NCBI GenBank assembly: GCA_014885115.2
Contig: WKLE02004626.1
Span: 1 to 32,399, forward strand
Reading direction: 5' to 3'
Length of the DNA: 32,399 nt
Source: Asterionellopsis glacialis
Lineage: Eukaryota; Bacillariophyta; Plagiogrammaphyceae; Rhaphoneidales; Asterionellopsidaceae
The notes beneath the pieces were generated by a model. That model was not told where the DNA came from. It did no database searches and saw only the letters and a list, made by a program, of their open reading frames with translations. Made by a program: the position numbers and the translations under genes. Shown here piece after piece: positions 9,946-20,065 of this stretch; position 1 is the first letter of the stretch; the number at the start of each line of letters is the position of its first letter.

Positions 9946-12681
9946 AAAATAGTCTGTTTTATGTACGTCAACACTACGTACATATTGTACCACCGCCTAT
10001 GGACAAAGCACCATAAAAAACCTGATCCCTTTTTGAATAGTACCTTGAAAATCAAAATCACATTTCACAAAAAAATTTGTTCCAAAGTAAAAATTACAAT
10101 GATGACATACAATCCTATGTATTTTTTTTATTCTAATATTAATGATCTCTTTCAATATGGGTTGCAAAGCACACACAATACCCATTTTTCTTATGACAGT
10201 ACCAGGGCTTCCTTCTGCCATCTAACGGCACTTTTTCATTGCATATGCTGCACAAGTATGTTGTTTTCCTTTTGTATATGCAACATCTACCTTGTGTTGT
10301 GTGTATTGTTTCAGAACCATCCTTTTTCTTTTTTTAGCACAGGTTGGTGTCAAATGTGACTTTGGTGATCCACTTGCTACACTCATTGTTGTCCCTCTGT
10401 TTGATATTGGCGATGCCCATTGGCTGCAATGCCACTTCATCAAACTGGTTATCTATCATTTCCTCTGCTAAACAATAATAAAAAGTATTAGGGTCACTAT
10501 CTATATCATTTGGATGGACACATGCCTGATGAAAATTACAGGTATCAACAACAATCATCCCAAAAATTGAAATAGCAACCTGCTTCCACCACTGAGATAC
10601 TTTGATGCATCTCTCCAACTTTTAATCATCTTGGCATTGCCTATTGTGCTTGTCAATTGATCCACAAATTTCATAATAAAGCTCCACTGCAGCTGGTTGA
10701 AGGATGTTTAATTCAGTTCTTTTGGGCTCAGCATAAGTGCCTTCTTCAATGTCATCTACCTGTCTCCATCTGATTCTGAAGATTGGTTCTGTAGCTTCAA
10801 CTCCCTCTGCAGTTGAGACAAAGTAATGGCAATTGCAATCTACCCAAAGGATAACCATTACATCAGCACTTGTATTTGCATCAGCAACTGATGGGGGGGA
10901 ACTAACTAAAGCTGAATGATCACATCTTCCAGCTAATTTGTGAGCAGCCAAGTATGCCATTGGAAATTTCTTGGTTGCAGTCTTGACTACACCTATAAAT
11001 CTAAAGTTCTACTTCAGAAGTTCCTCACAAGCTGAGACAGATGCAAAATAGGAATCAGCACAAACAATTCTCTCACCATGGTTCTTTCAAGGATGTAACA
11101 ACTTTAGCATCACATTCAATCCATGCAACAATTCACTATTGTCAACATGTGCATCGTCCTCTTCCATTGACTCCACTACTTTTATTTGCATCATGATTCT
11201 ACTCCATGCACAACACACATTTTGTATTTCACATCCACTTGCAAGTTTCCTGTCAATAGCAACATACATTGGAGGCCAATGTTAATCCATTGGCCTCCCA
11301 ATCCATACCACTTGCTCATGCTTTCATCAATGCACAAAAGATCAGAAGGTAAGAAATTAGTTGAACAGTACTCATTAAAGATGTTCACAAAATCTTAAAT
11401 GAGATGCCATCTCCAACATTTACGGGACATTTTTTCAGGTCTAGTTGGAGGTTGATCTGACAAACGCAAAGCTGACCAGATCTCCTTCCATCTATGCCTT
11501 GACATTCCAGTTGATCCAAAGTTATAAGCTGGCAGGTACTTGCAAGAAGATGTAGACTTCCACAAGTCCCTTCTCTTCCTTCCCTTTACCCTTGTCATCA
11601 ATATCAAAATACCCAAGAACTTCATCAACTCTCCTTTGGTTACTTCTTTCTTCCTGGCAACCCTCTGCAAATTACAGTTTGTCAATGTCATCATCAATGC
11701 CAATTGTTTTGGTGGAAACATCAACATGAAAGCATCCAATCTTGACATCACTTGATTTGATCCAAGAGTTATCTTTTCTCCAAAAGCATCTTTAATAGCC
11801 CACTGACAAAAAGCTACCTTCTTCTTTTCCCTGAGTCCATTTGTTTTGTTTTCCTGCACCCAATGGTAATCATAAACTTTAGCTACACCCACATCATCAT
11901 CTTCAATATCAGTTTCATTATCTACACCATCATCTACAATATTGTTGTGTTCTTCTACTACTGTTTCAACTGCTGGAACTGTTGTTGTTGTTGCATTTTT
12001 TATAACCATATTCACATTAATATCATTTTGATTAACTACTTGTACCTGAGGAGGTGTTGGGATGGTAGATGTTGTCCCAACATTACTTGTTGTTCTTGTA
12101 GAACCACCAGTGGTAGTGGTATCTCCAGTGGGTGCTGTAGGGGAGGAGGAAGCATCAGTGGCTGTTGGTGGTTGATGATGGCCCTTTTTCACACTTTGAA
12201 TATTCAACTCTTTTGTCTTGGGACATCCTTGAATCATATACTTAGCCTTGATAAAGTCATTTGACCTCCCAGCAGCTGTAAGCACTCATTTCACATCAAC
12301 AACCTCTCCATCAACCAACTTGGTGTTCCAATTTGAACCAAAAAGACATCTGCATTCGGCTTCTGCAGTTACATGCTTAGCAAAAGCATGTACCTCTTCC
12401 CCTACAATCCTCTTTTGATCTTGTAACATTGTTGTTTGGTGCTAAAACAGTCAAAAATGATGTCTTTGACATGGATGTTGATGATGGGTGGGGTTGATTG
12501 TGGAACATCAATTTTCAGCAAGCGCAAGCAGCAAAAAAATGACTCTGCACAAAAATATTTCTTTGATTGAAGTACATAGGGGTCTGGCCCTACCATTTTT
12601 GATACCGGAGATTACAAATATGAGGCCAGAAATGGACACTTCAGTACCCAAAAAAAATTCTCTTGGACCAAAAACCTGTCC
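9941..12681 (-). mobile_element. Dead piggyBac-superfamily DNA transposon
   Basis: About 2.7 kb element with a transposase relic on the minus strand. It is flanked by TTAA at 9937-9940 and 12682-12685, the invariant piggyBac target duplication. Termini begin GGACA on both ends (left GGACAAAAATAGTC, right complement GGACAGGTTTTTGG), so the terminal repeats are short and diverged. The noncoding ends are about 200 bp (left) and 250 bp (right). The exact borders rest on the TTAA/GGACA pattern; the surrounding TTAATTAA repeats allow a shift of 4 bp. Confidence 0.75.
10139..12429 (-). pseudogene. piggyBac-type transposase pseudogene
   Basis: Reads from an ATG at 12429 (MLQDQKRIVGEEVHAFAKHV) to a TAA at 10139, about 760 codons. 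Recognisable parts: a low-complexity Thr/acidic N-terminal region; the DDE_Tnp_1_7 domain with LMKFLGILILMT, FGSTGMSRHRWKEIW, CIDESMSKWYGLGGQW (first Asp), ERIVCADSYFAS (second Asp) and GMIVVDTCNFHQA (third Asp); then a C-terminal Cys/His zinc-ribbon-like tail (GRCCIYKRKTTYLCSICNEK, WYCHKKNGYCVCF). All three catalytic Asp codons survive. The frame is broken by stops at 12286-12288, 11395-11397, about 11084, about 11010, 10622-10624 and 10334-10336, and by one missing base near 11272 after GGQWINIGL. It is inactive, but decayed mainly by substitution. Confidence 0.85.
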
Positions 12682-12694
12682 TTAATTATGGACA
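12677..12694. repeat. TGTCC-TTAATTAT-GGACA inverted repeat at the right piggyBac border
   Basis: Arms TGTCC (12677-12681) and GGACA (12690-12694) surround TTAATTAT. The left arm is the terminus of the piggyBac element; the right arm lies outside it. This is the third TTAA-centred back-to-back structure in the window. Confidence 0.6.
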
Positions 12695-14082
12695 TTTGGC
12701 ACATAGACACTAGCCTTTACAGCACAAAAAATGCACACACGACATTGTCGCCGCAGAAGCATTGTCACCACCATTCTTACCACAGTGACTTTAAAATCTT
12801 ACAAGCAACATCACCAAGTTTCTTTCACTACGTGCAACAACCCCCAGTGAAAGTAGCAAGACAAATTGTGCATCTTCTTATAGTAACGTGGGTGTATCTG
12901 GTTTGGTATCACCTTCTGACACTGTCAACAACAAAAATAACAGTCCATCATTATTGAGATGAACAACCTTTCTTTTTTCTTTGTTATTCATAGATATTAG
13001 TCTTTAGAATTAGTATGTATAAAATGTTAGGTTGGTTGTTGGCTTCATTTGCTTTGGACTTCATTTTTGGACTTCGTTTTTGGACTTCATTTATAAACGG
13101 TGTTTGAACGCCATGGTCGATACACCGTGAGATTGCACTCTAGGCCGACAAAAAAGAACATAGAATCACTCAACACTCAACAATCATGCACACTCCCTGT
13201 AATAATTCATGAATTTTGGCCGTGGTGGGACCTAAATCTTAATCCAAATTTTTCCTTGTGTTTCTGGGGGCGAGTAACAGACAGACCCAAATCCATATCC
13301 AAATCTAAAATTTGGGCATGCGCAAAAACAAAAACGTTTTAAAATGTATTGAAATGTTCAAGGTTCACCTAAGGCACTTGTTCAGAATAAAATTGAAGAG
13401 GAGGAGGAAACGTAATAAATAAAAAAGAACAAATTAGAAGTGGAAGACATGCTCTATTTGGTTAGTAGCTTTGTCACTTTGCCTCTTCTCCCTTGGCTGC
13501 CGCAGAAAGTGCCAGAAACCGCGCTATTGTTCGTTCTTGTTGAGCAACCTAGTCAGTAGACAACGAAGTAAACAGCCTCTCATAGAAACTCGATCTTTTC
13601 AATTTGTTGCCCTCCACATTTCACAATAAAGTCAAGACAAAATCTTGAAGACATATTCATAATATGGTGGAACACGTGCTTTCTGCATAGGTACTGTAAA
13701 CTGCAGATAACCCCCCCCTACATTTGGTTTCTTGCTCCGAACGACTGTTCTGTATCCATCAAAAACACTCCAGCATAAAGATCAATCCATAAATCGGTTA
13801 GTCTAACTACCATTTAAAAAAGTCAAACGGTTTCTGAATGCAGAGTTATCGAGGAGTCTGTAAGGTCTTCTTGAATGAAATGTTTTATCAACCAAAGTCT
13901 GTGAATAAAGGTTGATAGAAAGATGTGGCACAATGCCATATAGCAGCGCAATATATTATTTCTTTTTCTTTATGGTGAGCCTTTGGTATTCAGATTTGTG
14001 TAGGCACGGACTTTCTAACGTCTAGTTTAAAATATAAAAGTATGTTGAGAAAATTCTTTGCCTGTCTCCCAACATTGGTATT
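12686..14082. other. Intergenic region with no supportable gene
   Basis: About 1.4 kb. A frame at 13100-13342 (80 codons) has a start but an unconvincing composition and no recognisable family. Contains the 13-bp tandem repeat at 13054-13092. The right part should include the 3' untranslated region of the reductase gene. Confidence 0.5.
13054..13092. repeat. Three tandem 13-bp repeats
   Basis: TTGGACTTCATTT, TTGGACTTCGTTT and TTGGACTTCATTT follow each other without gaps, with a partial fourth unit (GGCTTCATTTGC) just to the left. Confidence 0.85.
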
Positions 14083-15837
14083 TTAAATTTTGCTTCGAAT
14101 GCTACCGTTTTCATTCACAGGGATAACAACTGGCGGTGCAAAGTACGTTCCGGTTTTGACTAAACGATTCAAAAGAACGTCACCTAAACCAGTCGCTGGA
14201 GTCCAGAAACCTCCTGATTTGTTTGGTAGTCGGTCTTCATCACAGGCCAAAGCAAGGCCACTTTCTGCCACCATCCTTGCCGTATTTTTGTAACCAGCGC
14301 ATTTGTCATAATAAATGGCACACTCTGCCTTGGAACCTTTAGACCCAACTCCTTCTGCAACAATTTTCAAAAAGAATCTGTCCATTTGCTTTTGACTTGG
14401 ACCTTCACCTGGCTTTGGTAAGGCTTTTTTCACAAGTGGTCCAGTAATGGGGTTCATGAGTGCTGTAACACCAAGGACCAAGGAGAAAAAGTTTGTAAAT
14501 GATGATTTGAAGTCTGGATTTACTTGTACCTCCCTGTATGTCAGAGATTTGCTTCCCTTTGTAGCCAAGGCATTTGATCGCTTCACGACAGCTGAATTAA
14601 CACCAGCCATTACAAAGGGGGTAACCCAAGTAGAGCTAAAACGACCAGGACCATCGTATTTCTCCATCAAACTAGGATGATTTTCTTTGATTCTAAAAGA
14701 ACTCTTTGTTCCATTGGGTAACTTAAGTAATGGGTCAAAGTCCGCATTGGGAGCTTTCATAGCCGTGCCTTGGATAGAAGCAAGAGCCGTTTCAATTGTC
14801 CCCCCAGATGCTTCTCCCTTTAGTACATTGAAACATGTAGCACTTACCATCTCTTCATTGCATTCCTCCTGTAACGCTTCTGATAGTTTGTATACACATA
14901 GGTCCCATGGTATACTATCATGTCCACAAAAGGAAACAATTTTGGCACCTGTTTGTTGTGCAATGGTATCCCATTTATGAATCATGGTTTTGCTCCACTC
15001 CACTTCACCTGTAATATCTGTATAGTGAGTTCCGTACTTGGCACACCCTTCCACTACAGGAGAACCATATCTATAAAATGGACCTGCAGTGGACACAACC
15101 GCACGGGTATCCTGAACTAATGTTGGAATTGTGGATATGTCACTTGTATCCACCAACATTGTATCAAGATTCATTACCTCGTCTTGACCTAACTCTTTGG
15201 CGACATCACGTTTTACTTGTTCCAACTTGGCTGCATTCCTCCCCGCAATGGCCCATTTGATCTTACTCTCCTTTCCAACGCCATAAGTTTTGGCTAAATG
15301 TGCTGTTGCCAGCTTTCCAGTAAATCCAGTTGCTCCAAGTAAAACAATATCGTATTTTCTATCTTTTCGGGGTGTTACATTGGTTGGCATTGGGATGGTA
15401 GCTTGTGCAGACAGCGTCGGTGTTTCTTCTTCCTTTTGGGGTAAAATGGGTTTGAGAATTGACTTTCCTACCTGATATGTGGCTGTCATGGGGAGAAGGA
15501 CGAACAGCCATACAGGTACACCAATTAATGCTGTTTGTAAAAATGTTGATGTTGATGTTACCGCCATTGTTTTCCCATCTCGTTCTGCTTGATCACAAAG
15601 TTCATCAATTGTCATTATATTCTTTGATTTATTACTGCTGCTGCTGCTGGATACAGCTGTTGAAGCATGAGGATTTTCTGCTTTAGGTGTCATTTTAAGA
15701 GAGACGAGTGGAGACAATCTTACTTTGTTATGATAGTTTGAACTTGAGAATTGTTGCTGTTGAGAGAATGCGAAAGCCGTAGTGCACAGAAACGTTGCAA
15801 ATACGAAGCCAGCTAGTGCTTTCACCAAACAATGCAT
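14083..15837 (-). CDS. Saccharopine-dehydrogenase-like oxidoreductase, probably plastid-targeted
   Basis: Single exon, 584 residues. Residues 1-20 form a signal peptide-like leader ending CTTAFAFSQQ, close to the AFAP cleavage motif of diatom plastid proteins, followed by a Ser/Thr-rich transit-like stretch. A hydrophobic segment lies at about 98-120. From residue 162 a Rossmann fold starts YDIVLLGATGFTGKLAT, then WAIAGRN, VVSTAGPFYRYGSPVVEGCA, YTDITGEVEW and GHDSIPWDL, the diagnostic order of the saccharopine dehydrogenase-like/trans-acting enoyl reductase group. Such proteins are NAD(P)-dependent and often act on lipids, not on saccharopine; true lysine-pathway activity should not be assumed. 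The start at 15837 is chosen because the signal peptide begins there. Its 3' end is duplicated at 17011-17335. Confidence 0.88.
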   Translation of the reverse strand: MHCLVKALAGFVFATFLCTTAFAFSQQQQFSSSNYHNKVRLSPLVSLKMTPKAENPHASTAVSSSSSSNKSKNIMTIDELCDQAERDGKTMAVTSTSTFLQTALIGVPVWLFVLLPMTATYQVGKSILKPILPQKEEETPTLSAQATIPMPTNVTPRKDRKYDIVLLGATGFTGKLATAHLAKTYGVGKESKIKWAIAGRNAAKLEQVKRDVAKELGQDEVMNLDTMLVDTSDISTIPTLVQDTRAVVSTAGPFYRYGSPVVEGCAKYGTHYTDITGEVEWSKTMIHKWDTIAQQTGAKIVSFCGHDSIPWDLCVYKLSEALQEECNEEMVSATCFNVLKGEASGGTIETALASIQGTAMKAPNADFDPLLKLPNGTKSSFRIKENHPSLMEKYDGPGRFSSTWVTPFVMAGVNSAVVKRSNALATKGSKSLTYREVQVNPDFKSSFTNFFSLVLGVTALMNPITGPLVKKALPKPGEGPSQKQMDRFFLKIVAEGVGSKGSKAECAIYYDKCAGYKNTARMVAESGLALACDEDRLPNKSGGFWTPATGLGDVLLNRLVKTGTYFAPPVVIPVNENGSIRSKI

Positions 15838-16122
15838 TCGGGAGAACTTCTTCTTGTGCCAAAGACAGATTAAGAAAGATTAAGTCACGGCAGAGAAGGC
15901 AATGTCAAGTCGAGGAACTCTATCGAAGAGAACATGGGAGTTTTGGAATCTCAAAATCTTGTTTGAAATAAGCCCGTGAAAGACCTTGGTAGGACCTCAG
16001 CCTGGTAGTGCGAAACTGACTCGGTAAAAAACACGAATGTGATGACGATGTTGTGATCGTGCGTGGATAGTACTAAATTCACGTTGCTTTGTACCAGGGT
16101 ACGAAAAGTACAGGATGTTCCT

Positions 16123-16140
16123 GTACCAGGTACCTGGTAC
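16123..16140. repeat. 18-bp perfect palindrome GTACCAGGTACCTGGTAC
   Basis: Centre of a cluster of GTACC motifs (16090-16180). The same core turns up in other spacers of this window (near 3302, 9646, 20330-20372, 30390). It could be a transcription-factor site, a hairpin-forming repeat, or simply a recurrent intergenic motif of this genome. Confidence 0.6.
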
Positions 16141-16371
16141 CAGAGGTATCCGTACAGTGTCCGTACCTGTACTGTAATCTAACTGCCTTGGTCGAATTAA
16201 AATTGTCTCATGTACGTGTGTATATATTAAAAATATCCTGTCTAAATTAATATATCCATGGTACCAATCAACAGATTTTTATGATAGAAGTTTACCTGCT
16301 TGGTACTGTACCATACAGTATGACCCAGAGAAGTCCGTCCAAGGACTTTTTGGGCAGGCGCGCATTACAGA

Positions 16372-16394
16372 ACAAGCCAGATTTTTCTCATTTA
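16372..16394. repeat. Direct repeat, left copy (ACAAGCCAGATTTTTCTCAT...)
   Basis: 23 bases identical to 17378-17400, with weaker similarity for about 15 bp more (TATCCTCAACGA against TATCCTCAATGA). The two copies bracket about 1 kb that includes the duplicated reductase fragment. Confidence 0.7.
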
Positions 16395-17010
16395 TCCCGC
16401 CTACTATCCTCAACGAATCGAGCGACCGGATGGTGTCTGATGTGATATTTATTCATGCCATCATATAGGACCTTTTACAACCTTTTACTACAAAATAATT
16501 CGCCAAAACCAGCTTTTACCGTAGCGTCGGAAGGCTATGCATCTAGAGAGGACTTGCAGGTCCTACTACTACTTATTGTCCAACCAATCAGATCTCAGAA
16601 GTTATTTGCATAGGAAGGTGCGGATTTACAATGTGACAAACAAGGAGTATCCATATCTTGAGTCAACGCACGATCAGCACATGTCATCAACATGACATCC
16701 ATGACATCTGGTATGATAATGGATACATTTACATGGCGCACAGGTATGGTGATTCTTCAAATTTCACACCGTCTCGCGAGTAGTTGGTTGTGGTGTTGAG
16801 ATACAATCTTCTTCTTTTGCTGATGTTTATCATATCATCAAGTCTTTACACTTCATTTCCATTCTTTCTTGTCCCTCGTATTATCCCTTGCTCCAGTGCA
16901 GATATTTTTTTGTCTCCATTTCATAGATTGGACAATAATTTGTGCTTGTGGTCATCGTTGCCTCCAACATCGTCGTTGTTCTTATACAGGTTGATGCTAC
17001 TGCTTTCCTA

Positions 17011-17335
17011 CCTGTCTCCCACCATTAGTATTTTAAAGTTTTCTTTGAATGCTACTGTTTTCATTCACAGGGATAACAACTAACGGTGCAAAGTATGTTC
17101 CGGTTTTGACTAAACGATTCAAAAGAACGTCACCTAAACCAGTCGCTGGAGTCCAGAAACCTCCTGATTTGCTTGGTAGTTGGTCTTCATCACAGGCCAA
17201 AGCAAGGCCACTTTCTGCCACCATCCTTGCCGTATTTTCGTAACCAGTGCATTTGTCATAATGAATGGCACACTCTGCCTTGGATCCTTTAGACCCAACT
17301 CCTTCTGCAACAAGTGAAATTTTCAAAAGATCTTG
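17011..17335 (-). pseudogene. Duplicated 3' fragment of the reductase gene
   Basis: Corresponds to 14061-14380: the last 90 or so codons of the reductase plus about 20 bp of 3' flank. The frame is still open from about 17326 to the stop at 17033 (VAEGVGSKGSKAECAI ... NENSSIQRKL), but it has no promoter, start or N-terminal domain. About ten residues differ, and most visible substitutions change an amino acid (for example Tyr to His, Lys to Glu, Pro to Leu), as expected for a young non-functional copy. Similarity ends near 17335 after a 5-bp insertion. Confidence 0.85.
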
Positions 17336-17377
17336 ATGGTATTAGGACGAGTACTGGAAATCTGATCAAGGACTAGC

Positions 17378-17400
17378 ACAAGCCAGATTTTTCTCATTTA
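17378..17400. repeat. Direct repeat, right copy
   Basis: Identical to 16372-16394. It lies about 40 bp beyond the end of the duplicated reductase fragment and about 140 bp before the next gene's start. Confidence 0.7.
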
Positions 17401-17540
17401 ACCTTATCCTCAATGATTACAACAGTCTGTTGCATCTTTTTTTGAAATGCTTTTTGCTGCAAGACGAAAAGCATCTTCAAGACGACCACAGCAACATGTT
17501 GCAATAGCTGGCGACGACGCTTCCACCACACCATGACATC

Positions 17541-18509
17541 ATGATTGGAACTAGCGGAACACAAATAGCCAGAAAAACCCTTCATTGTGCTACCACTATA
17601 CGCCATTGCGTACATTTTCGAGTTGGAATAATACATTATTGCAGTATTCGTTCCTATTCAAATTCTTTACAACGTTATGAAGATGATGGCCTTAAGTGGG
17701 CCAGAACGAATCCTGAAGATGCAAAGTCTTGTCTACTAGTACCTGAAGTGGTGTCATCATCATCGTTGGAATCTTCTCCTTCCTTCTCCTCATGGGAAGA
17801 ATATTGGAAATGGCGTTCTTGGAAGTTTGCTGTAAAAGATGATGACGACGATGAAACATCTCATCGTACAAATGTTTCGTTAGCAAAACGTTTAGCGAGT
17901 CACATTTTATCTGCCCCTCTTACCCTGGCATATCACACGACCCAACACTTTTCAACATTATCTCAACATTGGTGTTGCGTCGGTGCTAGAGCAGAAGCAA
18001 CATTACCAAATGAATATTGGAAAGAAGTATTGGTAGCAAGCTGTATTGAAAAGAACAAAATAAACAACGACGGCAATAGCAACTGGACGTTGGATTTTGT
18101 AGGACCTGATGTTCCAAAGATACCGTCACGTTCATTAGCCTACGACGGGTCAGTACTAGACTTGAATTGGCATTCGCCTGGATATTTACATACAATGACA
18201 GATCCTCCCATGTCAAATTTATTTGCTCTGTTCAATCCAGGTTTGGGTCATTCAAATCTTGCAAAGGGTTGGCGTCCAACAATAGAATATCTTGTTGCCA
18301 AGAATGTTCCTCTTTTACTTACTGCACATTCAAAACGAGATTCAGAACGCGATGAAAAGGTATTAAAGGAATATTTTAAGAACGATGACATCAAATATGA
18401 ATTGAATCCATTTCGGAGTCATATCACGTACGAGGATCCATTTTTGAAAGGACACCTAGTTAGTCCGAACCAATACGTTACAGTGATCAATCCTTTAAAT
18501 TCGATTTAG
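17541..18509 (+). CDS. MSS51 C-terminal-domain-like protein, probably mitochondrial
   Basis: Single exon, 322 residues. The N-terminus (MIGTSGTQIARKTLHCATTI ... FRVGIIHYCSIRSYS) is Arg/Ser-rich with almost no acidic residues for about 45 positions, like a mitochondrial presequence. The body has WEEYWKWRSW (about 85), LTLAYHTTQHF, a VGARAEATLP strand, LDFVGPDVP (184-192), then MSNLFALFNPGLGHSN, GWRPTIEYLVAKNVPLLLTA, HSKRDSERDEKVL and LNPFRS. This order matches the C-terminal domain seen in MSS51 (yeast COX1 translation regulator) and in many MYND zinc-finger proteins. No MYND finger is present. The domain's molecular role is poorly known, so a specific function in cytochrome oxidase assembly is only a guess. 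The upstream region carries the duplicated reductase fragment. Confidence 0.75.
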   Translation: MIGTSGTQIARKTLHCATTIRHCVHFRVGIIHYCSIRSYSNSLQRYEDDGLKWARTNPEDAKSCLLVPEVVSSSSLESSPSFSSWEEYWKWRSWKFAVKDDDDDETSHRTNVSLAKRLASHILSAPLTLAYHTTQHFSTLSQHWCCVGARAEATLPNEYWKEVLVASCIEKNKINNDGNSNWTLDFVGPDVPKIPSRSLAYDGSVLDLNWHSPGYLHTMTDPPMSNLFALFNPGLGHSNLAKGWRPTIEYLVAKNVPLLLTAHSKRDSERDEKVLKEYFKNDDIKYELNPFRSHITYEDPFLKGHLVSPNQYVTVINPLNSI

Positions 18510-18730
18510 ATTTTTTGTTTTTGTTTTCATGAAATGCATCGATGTTCCTCTTAGTACATGTACTGTCTGTCTGGGTCAACGCAAGAACAGTATGGACCTA
18601 GTCTTTCTCGAAAATAGTTCCTCTTACAATATGTTTTTCTTCTTCTCATAAAGTATACAAACGCTTCACTCTAAATCATACTAACAATCTATATTTGCTT
18701 ACCCATTGATTTTATATTTAATGTATTTAT

Positions 18731-20065
18731 TCAAATGCCAGTTGGAATTTCTCTCAAAAGCCAAAATCCTTCTGGATCATCATCTTCACCTTTTTGGACA
18801 CAGACAAAGTGAAGTCCATTTAAAGTATCCTTGCCTTCTTCGAAAGCAGCGCCTTCCTCACGTTGTTGGTCATTCAACCTTGCCATTAGGAATTGTGTGT
18901 CAATATCAGCTTCTACAACAAGGTTACGCTTCCGAAGATCACAACTTAATGCAGCCACTTCGGTTCCTGCTAACCATGCTGCCAGAGCTTTGGCACGATT
19001 ACTGAAAATCACAACACCCTGGACAAAGGCGTCTGCGGGTAAATCAGGATCAATAGGACACAATCGGCCAACACCAATATTTTCTTCTGTGATATCACCA
19101 CCAGGTAAGAATTCGGCAAGAGGTAAGGCGACGAATGCATATTTTTCACCACGTAGCGCATCAGGCATCTTTACAGGTGTACGGACATCTAAAAATGCAG
19201 GACCACCAGCCATACCAGCCATCGTTTGTTTGTAACTAAGTTATTTTCGTTTTTAATAGATGGTATTATGAAATTGATAGTGAGGGGATGAAAGCAAACA
19301 AAATGAGCAGACCCTTGGTAACGATTCTTTAAAAGGGAAAGATAGAACAAGAATTATCGACAGGTCATGCAAATCGTGATCCTTACCCTTCCATGCTGGG
19401 GTACACATCCTTATGACGTTCTTCCAACCACTGAGCAAGAGCAATCGTGCGTCGAGATGGTCTACCAACAACTTCAAGTTCTGACAGGGCAATGTTAATC
19501 TACAATGTTTTCGACATAACAGATTTTAATTTCCAAAAAAAGAAAAATGATGTTTTAGATGACCTCCAATCAATAAAGGATTACGAATGAAAACAGTAAT
19601 TCTGTGTTTCAATTGTAAAAAAGAAAAATGCGCAATTGAACAAAGAACATGACGTACCATATTAAACATTGCACCACGGAAAAATCGGATAGTACTTGGT
19701 TTCACATCGGCCTTGTCCATGAGTTCTTCAACTGTAGCACGTAACGCTCTTGAATTTACTTGATTGGATGGTAGTGCCTTGCGATAACGGAACGATCCGG
19801 TAGAATCTGTAATTAAAACTTCCCATAATTTTTTTCCATTCACCAATACAGGACGTGAATAACAATCTAATTCCCATTCCTCCGATGGTTTGTTATCTGT
19901 CGTAATCATTTCCTCCGTTTCTGCCGAGGGGGATGGAGTTGACATGTAAAGTTGTTGAGAAATTCCTCGGTGCGTCATCTTCTGAGACAATGGCGCAAAT
20001 GCCATTGTCTGAAGTGCCCCAAGTGAGCACAGCAAAACGACCAACGTCCTTGTCGCCGTCATCAT
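18731..20065 (-). CDS. TAB2: Tab2/Atab2-like plastid translation factor, three exons
   Basis: Spliced model: exons 20065-19658, 19499-19387 and 19235-18731, total 341 residues. Introns are GT-AG (GTACGT, 158 bp; GTAAGG, 151 bp). The start at 20065 gives MMTATRTLVVLLCSLGALQT then MAFAPLSQ, a signal peptide followed by the AFAP motif of complex-plastid targeting; the frame is open further upstream, but that extension lacks this logic. Mature part: WELDCYSRPVLVNGKKLWEV, FRYRKALPSNQVNS, IRFFRGAMFNM at the exon 1 end, then INIALSELEVVGRPSRRTIA and LAQWLEERHKDVYPSME from exon 2, and FLDVRTPVKMPDALRGEKYA in exon 3. These are hallmarks of Tab2, an A/U-rich RNA-binding protein needed for psaB translation in Chlamydomonas and photosystem assembly in plants. 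Divergent with the GH3 gene, 381 bp apart. Confidence 0.9.

Larger units (their letters stand above)
15838..17010. other. Intergenic region rich in GTACC palindromes
   Basis: About 1.2 kb upstream of the reductase gene. 16090-16180 is a dense cluster of GTACC/GGTAC motifs including a perfect 18-bp palindrome. The rest carries no recognisable gene; the 99-codon frame at 16784-17083 is hydrophobic low-complexity and overlaps the duplicated fragment on the opposite strand. Confidence 0.5.

Noticed and set aside
11540..12264. Plus-strand open frames opposite the transposase, one of 133 codons
   Set aside because: Composition is Ile/Cys/Ser-rich low complexity, as expected from the complement of the Asn/Thr/Asp-rich transposase N-terminus.
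13100..13342. 80-codon ATG frame
   Set aside because: No family resemblance, no neighbouring exon, and in a region of simple repeats; could be chance.
14090..15686. Several plus-strand frames of 60-97 codons inside the reductase gene
   Set aside because: All lie opposite a 584-codon gene with a strong domain match; no independent support.
16784..17083. 99-codon hydrophobic plus-strand frame
   Set aside because: Leu/Ser/Phe-rich low-complexity composition from pyrimidine-rich DNA, overlapping the antisense duplicated fragment.
18831..19235. 134-codon plus-strand frame (MPSSKAAPSSRCW...)
   Set aside because: Antisense to Tab2 exon 3, which has clear homology and splice sites.
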